Origin: JAUVXJ01 sp964433755
GTDB lineage: Bacteria; Chloroflexota; Anaerolineae; UBA7937; B3-Chlor
Direction of reading: 5' to 3'
NCBI GenBank assembly: GCA_964433755.1
Contig: CAYSSR010000001.1
Coordinates: 62,001 to 126,000 of the forward strand
Length of the DNA: 64,000 nucleotides
This document shows, piece by piece, positions 51,670-58,744 of the stretch. Numbering within the stretch: the stretch's first letter is position 1; each line of letters opens with the position of its first letter. A model generated the notes under the pieces. The model ran no database searches, was not told where the DNA came from, and worked only from the letters and a program-made list of their open reading frames with translations. The position numbers were made by a program, and so were the translations under genes.

Positions 51670-52809
51670 TCAGCGAAGAAGGTCCTGGGAGATGAGGTAG
51701 CGCTGGATCTCGTTGGTGCCCATGTAGATCTGGAAGGCCTTCGCATCCCGCATCAGCTTCTCCACGGGATACTCCTTGACGTAGCCGTATCCTCCGAAGA
51801 CCTGTACCGCCTCTGTGGTGACCTCCATAGCCACGTCAGATGCGTAACACTTGGCGATGGCTGACTGGAGCGCGTACGGCAACCCCTGGTCCACCAGCCA
51901 TGCTGCTTGCCAGGTGAGCAGACGAGCGCCTTCTGTCTTGATGGCCATGTCGGCCAGCTTGAACTGGATCGCCTGGAAGGACCCTATGCTCCGGCCGAAC
52001 TGCTCTCGCTCTTGGGCATATCCCCTCGCCGCTTCCAGGGCGGCGCGGGCCACTCCGACAGAGGCGGCCGCGATCCAGGGCTTGTTCCGGTTGAGCGTGT
52101 CCATGAAGACCTTGAACCCCTGACCCTCGTCCCCCAGGCGATCCTCGACGGGTACCTCCACGTTGTCGAGAATGACCTCGGTGGTGCTCATAGCTCGCTG
52201 GCCCATCTTGTCCTCGTGCTTGCCCACGGAGACGCCGGGCAGGTGAGCAGGGACGAGAAAAGCAGAGATACCTTTCGTGCCCAACTCCAGGTCGGTGGAA
52301 GCGAAGACGCAGTAGAGCTGTGCCACTCCGCCGTTGTCGATGAGGGTCTTGGTGCCGCTGATGACGTAGTGGTCGCCTCGCAGGGTAGCGCTGGTCGTGA
52401 TGGAGCCCACGTCGGAGCCGGCGTTAGGCTCGGTCATACACAGGGCCGCCAGGTGAGGTCCCGCGCAGAGAGGAGCCAGGTGTCGTTCTTTCTGGTCGTC
52501 CGTACCTGCCAGCATCAGCGGAGTGAGGGCCAGCGTGTTGGCCAGGATGGCGATGCCGATGGCAGAGCAGGCGGCGGAGAGCTCCTCGCTCACGAGGCAC
52601 GTCTCCAGCATCCCCAGGCCAGCTCCGCCATACTCCTGGGACACGGTCATGTTCATCAGGCCCACTTCATGAGCCTTCTCGATGATCTCCTGCGGGTGTC
52701 TGGCCTGGCGATCGTGCTCGGCGGCCACGGGAGCGATTTCGTTCTGTGCGAACTCTTGGGCCAGGGCTTGCACCGCGAGTGATTCTTCCTGGAGCGAGAA
52801 ACTCGGCAT
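51670..52809 (-). CDS. Acyl-CoA dehydrogenase family flavoprotein
   Basis: 379 residues with the ACAD fold: VSQEYGGAGLGML, CMTEPNAGSDVGSITTSA (FAD/substrate loop), REQFGRSIGSFQAIQFKLADM and FGGYGYVKEYPVEKLMRDAK. The expected catalytic glutamate of the IYEGT motif is methionine (IYMGTNEIQ, about residue 363), and the isovaleryl-type alternative position is not obviously acidic (TLNRNKPW). It may use another base, act on a special substrate or have lost dehydrogenation. The frame extends to 52845, but ATG 52809 follows GGGAGG and starts MPSFSLQEE. Divergent from the mevalonate operon, with its own promoter at 52857-52885. Confidence 0.9.
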   Translation of the reverse strand: MPSFSLQEESLAVQALAQEFAQNEIAPVAAEHDRQARHPQEIIEKAHEVGLMNMTVSQEYGGAGLGMLETCLVSEELSAACSAIGIAILANTLALTPLMLAGTDDQKERHLAPLCAGPHLAALCMTEPNAGSDVGSITTSATLRGDHYVISGTKTLIDNGGVAQLYCVFASTDLELGTKGISAFLVPAHLPGVSVGKHEDKMGQRAMSTTEVILDNVEVPVEDRLGDEGQGFKVFMDTLNRNKPWIAAASVGVARAALEAARGYAQEREQFGRSIGSFQAIQFKLADMAIKTEGARLLTWQAAWLVDQGLPYALQSAIAKCYASDVAMEVTTEAVQVFGGYGYVKEYPVEKLMRDAKAFQIYMGTNEIQRYLISQDLLR

Positions 52810-52856
52810 CCTCTGCCTCCCCCTCGGCATCGGTGGCGTCCTCAAACGGTGCGCCC

Positions 52857-52885
52857 ATTATAGCGGAGAGAGCTTGCCCTGTCAA
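52857..52885 (-). promoter_or_regulatory. Promoter of the acyl-CoA dehydrogenase
   Basis: Minus strand: perfect TTGACA (52885-52880), 17-base spacer, perfect TATAAT (52862-52857), about 50 bases before the ATG. The best promoter in the window. Confidence 0.8.
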
Positions 52886-53042
52886 TCGGAGTGGTGTAAG
52901 GTGGGCGACAGGCCCTGGTTCCCGTGGGGAGGCTGGCAGCGGGGCACCGAAGAGGGCACCGCCGGTCTCCTCTGGGTTGACGGCGAATCTGGTAGGTTTT
53001 GGCAGTCGTGCTGTGTTATCATCATGGTGGCGGTGCAGGAAC

Positions 53043-53070
53043 CCACAACGGGTGGTTGTGGATTCTTTTT
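53043..53070 (+). promoter_or_regulatory. Terminator-like hairpin in the HMG-CoA reductase leader
   Basis: CCACAAC (53043-53049) pairs with GTTGTGG (53055-53061), extended by GAA/TTC after one mismatch, and is followed by CTTTTT (53065-53070). No plus-strand gene lies upstream, so it sits in the leader of the mevalonate operon and may act as an attenuator. Confidence 0.5.
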
Positions 53071-53103
53071 GTATGCGTGGGCGTTGTTCGAGGGAGGTCT
53101 GCC

Positions 53104-54381
53104 ATTAGTATCGGTTCGCGGATTCCGGGGTTCTACAAGCTGAGTCCGGCCCAGCGTCTGAAGGAGGTCCAGACTCGTGCCCGCCTGACGGAGGAAGAGG
53201 TCGCCATCCTTGCTGCGCAGGGACTGGACGTCGCTCAGGCAGATAGGATGAGCGAGAACGTCGTGGGGACCTTCGCTCTTCCGCTGGGGATCGCGGTCAA
53301 CTTCCGGATCAACGGCCAGGACCGTCTGGTGCCCATGGTCACCGAGGAGCCATCGGTGGTGGCGGCGGCCAGCAACGCGGCCAGGATCGTCCGGGAAGGG
53401 GGAGGTTTCGTGGCTGAGGCTGCTGCCCCCGAGATGATCGGGCAGATTCAGGTGCTGGAAATCGATGATCCCCAGAAAGCACGCCTCAGCTTGATGGCCG
53501 AGCGAGAGAGACTGCTGGAGGTAGCCAACAGACAGGATCCGGTGCTCGTAGAGCTCGGGGGTGGAGCCAGGGACCTGGAGGTTCGCGTGCTGGCGGATAC
53601 ACTGGCGGGTCCCATGCTGGTGGTACACCTGATCTACGACTGTCGAGATGCGATGGGCGCCAACGCCATCAACACTGCGGTGGAGGCTCTGGAGCCACTG
53701 GTGGAGGAGATAACAGGAGGGAAGGTGCTCCTGCGTATACTATCGAATCTGGCTGACCGGCGACTGGCCCAGGCCAAAGCGGTTATTCCCATCCAAGCGC
53801 TGGCCGCTGAGGGTTTCCAAGGCTCCGAGGTGGCGGAAGGGATCGGCCAGGCCTACGCTATGGCCGAGGTGGATCCTTATCGAGCGGCTACCCACAACAA
53901 GGGGATCATGAACGGCGTCGATGCGGTGCTCCTGGCCACGGGCAACGACTGGAGAGCGGTCGAGGCCGGGGCCCACGCCTACGCCGCGCGGTCGGGGAAG
54001 TACAGCTCCTTGAGCGTGTGGGAGATAGATGCTGACGGGAATCTGGTGGGAACGCTGGAGATGCCCCTGGCGGTGGGCATCGTCGGCGGGGCCACGAAGG
54101 CCCATCCTGCGGCGCGAGTGGCTCTGAAGGTCCTGGGTGTGAGCAGTGCGCAGGAGCTGGCGGAGGTGGTAGCGGCCGTGGGTCTGGCGCAGAACCTCGC
54201 CGCTCTGCGCGCTCTGGCTACCGAGGGTATTCAGCGCGGCCACATGCAGCTCCATGCCAGAAGTATGGCGATCGCCGCCGGAGCGCCGGGCTCGTTGGTG
54301 GAGCAGGTGGCAGGGCGGATGGTGGAGGAAGGAGCGATCCGGCTCGATAGGGCCGAGGAGCTAGTACGCGAGCTATCTTGA
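53104..54381 (+). CDS. mvaA: Class II HMG-CoA reductase
   Basis: About 425 residues; reduces HMG-CoA to mevalonate. Class II signatures: ENVVGTFALPLGIAVNF (catalytic Glu region), TEEPSVVAAASNAARI, DAMGANAINTAVE, GIMNGVDAVLLATGNDWRAVEAG (catalytic Lys replaced by the class II pattern around HNKG), KYSSLSVW and the flap His in HARSMAIAAG. The short length without membrane domain is also class II. The frame is open from 52999; the conserved start SIGSRIPGFYKL is preceded by GAGGGAGG and, at the proper distance, only by ATT (53104). GTG at 53077 is the first ordinary start but has no ribosome site and lies just after the leader hairpin. First gene of the mevalonate operon. Confidence 0.92.
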   Translation: MSIGSRIPGFYKLSPAQRLKEVQTRARLTEEEVAILAAQGLDVAQADRMSENVVGTFALPLGIAVNFRINGQDRLVPMVTEEPSVVAAASNAARIVREGGGFVAEAAAPEMIGQIQVLEIDDPQKARLSLMAERERLLEVANRQDPVLVELGGGARDLEVRVLADTLAGPMLVVHLIYDCRDAMGANAINTAVEALEPLVEEITGGKVLLRILSNLADRRLAQAKAVIPIQALAAEGFQGSEVAEGIGQAYAMAEVDPYRAATHNKGIMNGVDAVLLATGNDWRAVEAGAHAYAARSGKYSSLSVWEIDADGNLVGTLEMPLAVGIVGGATKAHPAARVALKVLGVSSAQELAEVVAAVGLAQNLAALRALATEGIQRGHMQLHARSMAIAAGAPGSLVEQVAGRMVEEGAIRLDRAEELVRELS

Positions 54382-54414
54382 GATCAGACTGGACCGAGGA
54401 GGATACAGTTCGTC

Positions 54415-55464
54415 ATGATGAAACCTCTTAGAGACGTCGGAATCGTGGGCTACGGCGCTTACGTGCCTCGCTACAGGATCAGCGCCGAGGAGATCTCCCG
54501 CGTGTGGAAGATGGGGGAAGACAATCTCCAGCTCGAGGAGAAGGCGGTGCCTGGTCTGGACGAGGACACCACGACCATCGCCATCGAGGCTGCCAGGAAC
54601 GCGCTGCGCAAGGCAGGGCTGGATCCCGACAAGCTGTCGGCGATCTGGCTGGGCAGCGAGTCAAAGCCCTATTCAGTGAAGCCGACGGCGACGATAGTTG
54701 CTGAGGCTGTGGGCGCGACCCCGCGTACCAGCGCCGCTGACTGGGAGTTTGCCTGCAAGGCCGGGACCGAGGCGATGCAGGCGGCCTTCGGCTTCGTTGG
54801 CTCTGGCATGGCCGAGTATGCCATGGCCATCGGTGCGGACACCGCCCAGGGCAGGCCCGGCGATCAACTCGAGTACACCGCGGGCGCTGGTGGCGCAGCT
54901 TTCATCGTGGGGCCCAAAGAGGAGAGCATGGCCTACCTGGAAGGGTCGTTCTCCTACGTCTCCGACACACCTGATTTCTTCCGCAGGCCGAGCCAGCAGT
55001 ACCCGACTCACGGCAACCGATTCACCGGCGAGCCTGCGTACTTCACACACACCATGATGGCCGTGCAGCAGTTGATGGGTGAGCTGGGCTACGACCCAGA
55101 CGACTACGACAGGGTTGTTTTCCACCAGCCCAACAGCAAGTTCCCCAAGAGAGTCGCACAGCGGTTGGGGTTCGTGGAGGATCAATACCGGGACGGCCTG
55201 TTGGTGCCGTACATCGGCAATGCCTACGCTGCTTCGGCGGGCCTGGGATTGGCCGCAGTGCTGGACAAGGCGGATCCCGGCGAGAGAGTCCTGCTGGCCT
55301 CGTTCGGATCTGGTGCCGGAAGCGATGCGTTCTCGTTCGTGACCACCGAGCAAATCATCAGGGGCAGGAATCCACTGCCTTCGGTGCGCGACTACGTGAG
55401 CCGCCGGCGAGAGATAGACTACGCCCGATACGCCAGGCAGCGGGGCAAGCTGGTGATGTACTAG
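54415..55464 (+). CDS. mvaS: HMG-CoA synthase, archaeal type
   Basis: 349 residues. Condenses acetyl-CoA with acetoacetyl-CoA to HMG-CoA. The archaeal-type sequence starts VGIVGYGAYVPRYRI. Active-site residues can be placed: Glu82 (GSESKPYSVKPT), Cys114 (DWEFACKAGT) and His237 (VVFHQPNSKFPKR). In archaea this enzyme forms a complex with the thiolase and the DUF35 OB-fold protein that channels acetoacetyl-CoA; the thiolase gene follows after 43 bases and DUF35 lies further downstream, beyond an inserted methyltransferase and nuclease. Two ATG codons (54415, 54418) follow GAGGAGG. Confidence 0.93.
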   Translation: MMKPLRDVGIVGYGAYVPRYRISAEEISRVWKMGEDNLQLEEKAVPGLDEDTTTIAIEAARNALRKAGLDPDKLSAIWLGSESKPYSVKPTATIVAEAVGATPRTSAADWEFACKAGTEAMQAAFGFVGSGMAEYAMAIGADTAQGRPGDQLEYTAGAGGAAFIVGPKEESMAYLEGSFSYVSDTPDFFRRPSQQYPTHGNRFTGEPAYFTHTMMAVQQLMGELGYDPDDYDRVVFHQPNSKFPKRVAQRLGFVEDQYRDGLLVPYIGNAYAASAGLGLAAVLDKADPGERVLLASFGSGAGSDAFSFVTTEQIIRGRNPLPSVRDYVSRRREIDYARYARQRGKLVMY

Positions 55465-55516
55465 GGCCCATGGTTCTTCTGACACGAGGAGCAAGCCGAA
55501 GGAGGTCTTGCAGCTA

Positions 55517-56671
55517 TTGAGGAAGGTATACATAGCTGGTTTCGGTCAGACACGGGTTCAGGAACACTGGGACCGTTCCGCTCGGGATCTGGCCGCCAGT
55601 TCGATTTTCGAGGCACTGGAGCAAGCAGAGGTCGAGGAAGCAGATGCTCTATACGTGGGCAATGCGCTCGGCGGTGAGCTAACCGGGCAAGAGGACGTCG
55701 CTGCACTGGTAGCTGATTTCGCCGGCCTGGGGGGTACCGAGGCTGTGCGCGTCGAGGCGGCCGGTGGATCGGGTGGCGCGGCGGTGAGATTGGGATACGT
55801 GGCCGTGGCCAGCGGGCTGCACGACGTGGTCCTCGTGACCGGCGTGGAGAAGATGTCTGACCTGGCCGGGGCGGCCATCGAAGAGGCACTGGCGACCTCG
55901 ACCGATGAGGAGTATGAGGGGGTCCAGGGGCTGTCCCCCGTGGCCCTCAGCGCGCTGTTGATGCGCAGGTATATGCACGAGTACGACTGCGAGCGCAGAG
56001 ACTTTTCCCCCTTCTCCATCAACTCCCACCAGAACGCCGTGAACAACGAGTATGCGATGTTCCGGCGCCCCATCACGGTCGAGGCCTTCGCCAACGCTCG
56101 ACTGGTCGCCGATCCCATCAGCTTGCTGGATTCCGCGCCCACGGCGGATGGCGCCGCCACGGTGGTGCTCTGTTCGGAGGAAGTGGCCGGGGGCCGTAAG
56201 AGGGCAGGAGTGGAGATAGTCGCTTCGGCATGCGCTACGGATACCGTGGCTCTTCACGATCGCGGCAATCCTCTGTTCCTCCAAGCGGCGTACGAGTCGG
56301 CTCGAGGGGCTTACGCCCAGGCTGGTGTGACCCCGGAGCAGGTAGACCTCTTCGAGCCCCACGATGCTTTCGCTATCATGTCCGCCCTTTCCTTGGAGGC
56401 CTGTGGTTTCGCAGAGCAAGGTCGAGGTGTGCGCCTGGCCCTGGAGGGTGAGATCGGGCTGGAGGGTAGTATTCCCATCTGCACCATGGGGGGCTTGAAG
56501 GGCAGAGGCTATCCGGTGGGCGCTGTGGGGGTCTATCAGATCGTCGAGGTGTGCCAGCAGTTGCTGGGCCAAGCCGGGGCCAATCAGGTCGACGCGCACC
56601 TGGGTATGGCGCAGAGTATCGGCGGGACGGGCGCCACAGCGGTGACCCACATCCTCAAAGGCCCCGGGTAG
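55517..56671 (+). CDS. Thiolase-family protein lacking the nucleophilic cysteine
   Basis: 384 residues, SCP2-like thiolase of the archaeal acetoacetyl-CoA thiolase group (MRKVYIAGFGQT, VVLVTGVEKMSD, EPHDAFAIM, CTMGGLKGRG). The nucleophile motif, normally ACASG, reads AGGSG, with Gly83 where the catalytic Cys should be (codon 55763-55765). Near the C-terminus the GHPxGATG motif reads GYPVGAVG, with Tyr332 for His; the HDAF His is kept. The protein may therefore be a non-catalytic scaffold or use different chemistry. The start may be TTG 55508 or TTG 55517; I prefer the second because GGAGG (55501-55505) is then correctly spaced. Context: third gene of the mevalonate operon. Confidence 0.88.
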   Translation: MRKVYIAGFGQTRVQEHWDRSARDLAASSIFEALEQAEVEEADALYVGNALGGELTGQEDVAALVADFAGLGGTEAVRVEAAGGSGGAAVRLGYVAVASGLHDVVLVTGVEKMSDLAGAAIEEALATSTDEEYEGVQGLSPVALSALLMRRYMHEYDCERRDFSPFSINSHQNAVNNEYAMFRRPITVEAFANARLVADPISLLDSAPTADGAATVVLCSEEVAGGRKRAGVEIVASACATDTVALHDRGNPLFLQAAYESARGAYAQAGVTPEQVDLFEPHDAFAIMSALSLEACGFAEQGRGVRLALEGEIGLEGSIPICTMGGLKGRGYPVGAVGVYQIVEVCQQLLGQAGANQVDAHLGMAQSIGGTGATAVTHILKGPG

Positions 56672-56704
56672 ACCAGGGGACGACGGGCCCGGCCAGAGCG
56701 TGCC

Positions 56705-57625
56705 GTGGCCCGGGAGGAGCGCTTGCGGAGAATAGTCTTCGGCGACAATCTGGAGGTGCTGAGGTCACTCGAGGCGGAGAGTGTCGACCTCATCTACGTC
56801 GATCCGCCGTTCAACACGGGCAAGCGCCAAACCAGAACCAGGATGAAGACCGTTCACGATGAAGTCGACGGTGATCGTACAGGATTCCAGGGCCGGCGCT
56901 ACAGGACCGTCGCGGTCTCGACTTCCGGCTACGACGACAGCTTCGACGACTATCTGGCCTTTCTCGAGCCACGCTTCCGAGAGGCCCATCGGGTCCTAAG
57001 GTCGGATGGGAGCCTCTTCCTCCACATCGACTTCAGAGAGGTTCACTACTGCAAGGTCCTCCTGGACACGATCTTCGGCCGAGACTCTTTCATCAACGAG
57101 ATCATCTGGGCCTACGACTTCGGTGGGCGTTCCAGGCGTCGCTGGTCTCCCAAGCACGACAACATCCTGTGGTACGCCAAGGACCCGAAGGACTACACCT
57201 TCAACTACTGTGAGATGGATAGGATCCCCTACATGGCACCGGGGTTAGTCGGGAAGGAGAAAGCGGCACGGGGGAAGACACCGACCGACGTGTGGTGGCA
57301 CACCATCGTGGGCACAAACAGCAAAGAAAAGACCGGGTACGCGACGCAGAAGCCGCTAGGCATCCTGAGCAGGATCGTGAAGGTGCACTCCAATCCAGGG
57401 GATCTTCTGCTCGACTTTTTCGCCGGCAGCGGCAGCTTCGGGGAAGCGGCCGCCACGCTGGGTCGTGATTTCATCTTGGTGGACAACAACCCCGAAGCCA
57501 TCGCCGTCATCGTTCGCAGGCTCAGAGAGTATGCTCCAGAGCTAGTCAACTGCGACGGAGCCCTAGAGGAGGCCGAGATCGAAGACGACACGCCGTGGCA
57601 GGCGAGATTGCCGGAATCGGGCTGA
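56705..57625 (+). CDS. Site-specific DNA methyltransferase (N4/N6, beta class)
   Basis: 306 residues. Motif IV is DPPFNTGK (residues 37-44) and motif I, DFFAGSGSFGEAA, lies near the C-terminus, so the order IV before I marks the beta class that methylates adenine N6 or cytosine N4. The target-recognition part lies between (DFGGRSRRRWSPKHDN, WWHTIVGTN), and ATQKPLGILSRIV precedes motif I. It starts 33 bases after the thiolase and ends 13 bases before a PD-(D/E)XK nuclease gene, so the pair looks like a type II restriction-modification system. A solitary regulatory methyltransferase is less likely with that neighbour. The recognition site is not predictable. GTG or TTG (56723) start. Confidence 0.9.
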   Translation: MAREERLRRIVFGDNLEVLRSLEAESVDLIYVDPPFNTGKRQTRTRMKTVHDEVDGDRTGFQGRRYRTVAVSTSGYDDSFDDYLAFLEPRFREAHRVLRSDGSLFLHIDFREVHYCKVLLDTIFGRDSFINEIIWAYDFGGRSRRRWSPKHDNILWYAKDPKDYTFNYCEMDRIPYMAPGLVGKEKAARGKTPTDVWWHTIVGTNSKEKTGYATQKPLGILSRIVKVHSNPGDLLLDFFAGSGSFGEAAATLGRDFILVDNNPEAIAVIVRRLREYAPELVNCDGALEEAEIEDDTPWQARLPESG

Positions 57626-57638
57626 CCGTGGGGGAGTA

Positions 57639-58199
57639 GTGGACGATCACGTTGAGCTTCTGGCAAGGGTATCGGATGAATTGAGCACCGAGTACGCTGA
57701 CGATACGTCAGAATGGAATGGTAGCCCTTTTGAGTGGATCATGGGACGGCCATCTCGGCAGGTGGGCAAGATCGGCGAACAGTTGGTATCACGGTGGTGC
57801 CGCGCCAATGGCTTGCGAGTGGATAGGTCTCCTGATCAAGAGGCCGATAGGATCATTGAGGGGCTGCGGGTCGAAATCAAGTACTCCAGAAGGTGGCAGA
57901 ATGGCGGGTATGTGTTCCAGCAATTGCGCGATCAGAACTATGACTTGGTGATCTGCCTGGGTCTTAGTCCCTTTGATGCACACTGCTGGGTGCTCACCAA
58001 GCAGATCGTTATGGAGCAGTGGGGCGCCGGCAATGGTCTACAGACTCAGCACGGTGGTCGCCGGGGCTCAGACACGGCGTGGTTGGCGGTTGACCCGATG
58101 AACCCGCCCGCTTGGCTCGCTCCACTAGGCGGATCACTGGCAGCGGCGCTCGATGTTCTGGAACAGCTTCTAGGCGGCGAGGCCGGGGATAGCCGGTAA
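57639..58199 (+). CDS. Putative PD-(D/E)XK restriction endonuclease
   Basis: 186 residues. A nuclease-like core is visible: VGKIGEQLVSRWCRANG helix, then EADRIIEGLRVEIKYS, in which the Asp and the E-x-K fit the PD-(D/E)XK active site, followed by YDLVICLGLSPFDAHCW. Its place directly behind a beta-class methyltransferase supports a restriction enzyme role. Base composition is lower than that of its neighbours: by hand count 57661-57960 is about 55% GC against about 63% at 58261-58560, suggesting later arrival. GTG start after GGGGAG. I do not recognise a specific family, so the call is from motif and context. Confidence 0.7.
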   Translation: MDDHVELLARVSDELSTEYADDTSEWNGSPFEWIMGRPSRQVGKIGEQLVSRWCRANGLRVDRSPDQEADRIIEGLRVEIKYSRRWQNGGYVFQQLRDQNYDLVICLGLSPFDAHCWVLTKQIVMEQWGAGNGLQTQHGGRRGSDTAWLAVDPMNPPAWLAPLGGSLAAALDVLEQLLGGEAGDSR

Positions 58200-58238
58200 C
58201 GTGCAATCCAGAGGGCCCCAGATAGGCTAGAGGTGAGT

Positions 58239-58643
58239 ATGAGTCTGGCCAGACACTGGCGACTACAAGATCAACGCTACAGACTGATGGGCACGCAGTG
58301 CGAGGACTGCGGGGCGAGGATGATCGGCAAGCGTCTCGTCTGCACCCGGTGCAAATCGAGGGATCTCCGGCCCTGTTACCTCAAGGGGCAGGGCGCGGTC
58401 TATTCCTACACTGTGGTCTACGACGCTCCCTCCGGCTACGAAGGCTTGGTGCCCTACCCGGCGGCCCTGGTCCGATTGGACGAAGGCCCTCTGGTCGCGG
58501 CGCAGCTCACCGACGTGGACATCGAGGAGGTCTACGTGGGCATGCCAGTGGAGATGGTCACGCGTCGGCTGAGGGAGTACGGCGAGGATGGCCTGATCGT
58601 CTATGGGTACAAGTTCAGGCCGAAGTTGAAGGATCAGATCTGA
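58239..58643 (+). CDS. DUF35 OB-fold acyl-CoA-binding protein
   Basis: 134 residues. The N-terminal rubredoxin-like zinc ribbon has CEDCGARMIGKRLVCTRC, followed by the OB-fold domain (GQGAVYSYTVVYDAPSGYEG, PAALVRLDEGPLVAAQLTD, VGMPVEMVTRRLREYGEDG). In archaea this protein bridges thiolase and HMG-CoA synthase and helps bind CoA, allowing direct transfer of acetoacetyl-CoA. Here it is separated from them by the restriction-modification pair. ATG 58239 follows AGAGGTG. A hairpin terminator follows. Acyl-CoA-binding roles outside the mevalonate pathway exist for the family, but this context is clear. Confidence 0.9.
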   Translation: MSLARHWRLQDQRYRLMGTQCEDCGARMIGKRLVCTRCKSRDLRPCYLKGQGAVYSYTVVYDAPSGYEGLVPYPAALVRLDEGPLVAAQLTDVDIEEVYVGMPVEMVTRRLREYGEDGLIVYGYKFRPKLKDQI

Positions 58644-58666
58644 GATTCCTTCTTTCTGATCGATCG

Positions 58667-58700
58667 CGAGCCGCTGTCAACAGGCAGCGGCTCGTTTCGT
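58667..58700. terminator. Hairpin terminator between convergent genes
   Basis: GAGCCGCTG (58668-58676) pairs perfectly with CAGCGGCTC (58685-58693), followed by GTTTCGT. It closes the mevalonate operon and may also serve the UbiB gene on the other strand. Confidence 0.7.
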
Positions 58701-58744
58701 CCTGGTTGGCTGAGCAGCCACCCCGCCGTGGTAGCCTTGCTGAC

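Noticed and set aside
51907..52782. 291-codon plus-strand frame antisense to the acyl-CoA dehydrogenase
   Set aside because: No recognisable domain; the opposite strand has an intact acyl-CoA dehydrogenase with promoter and ribosome site.
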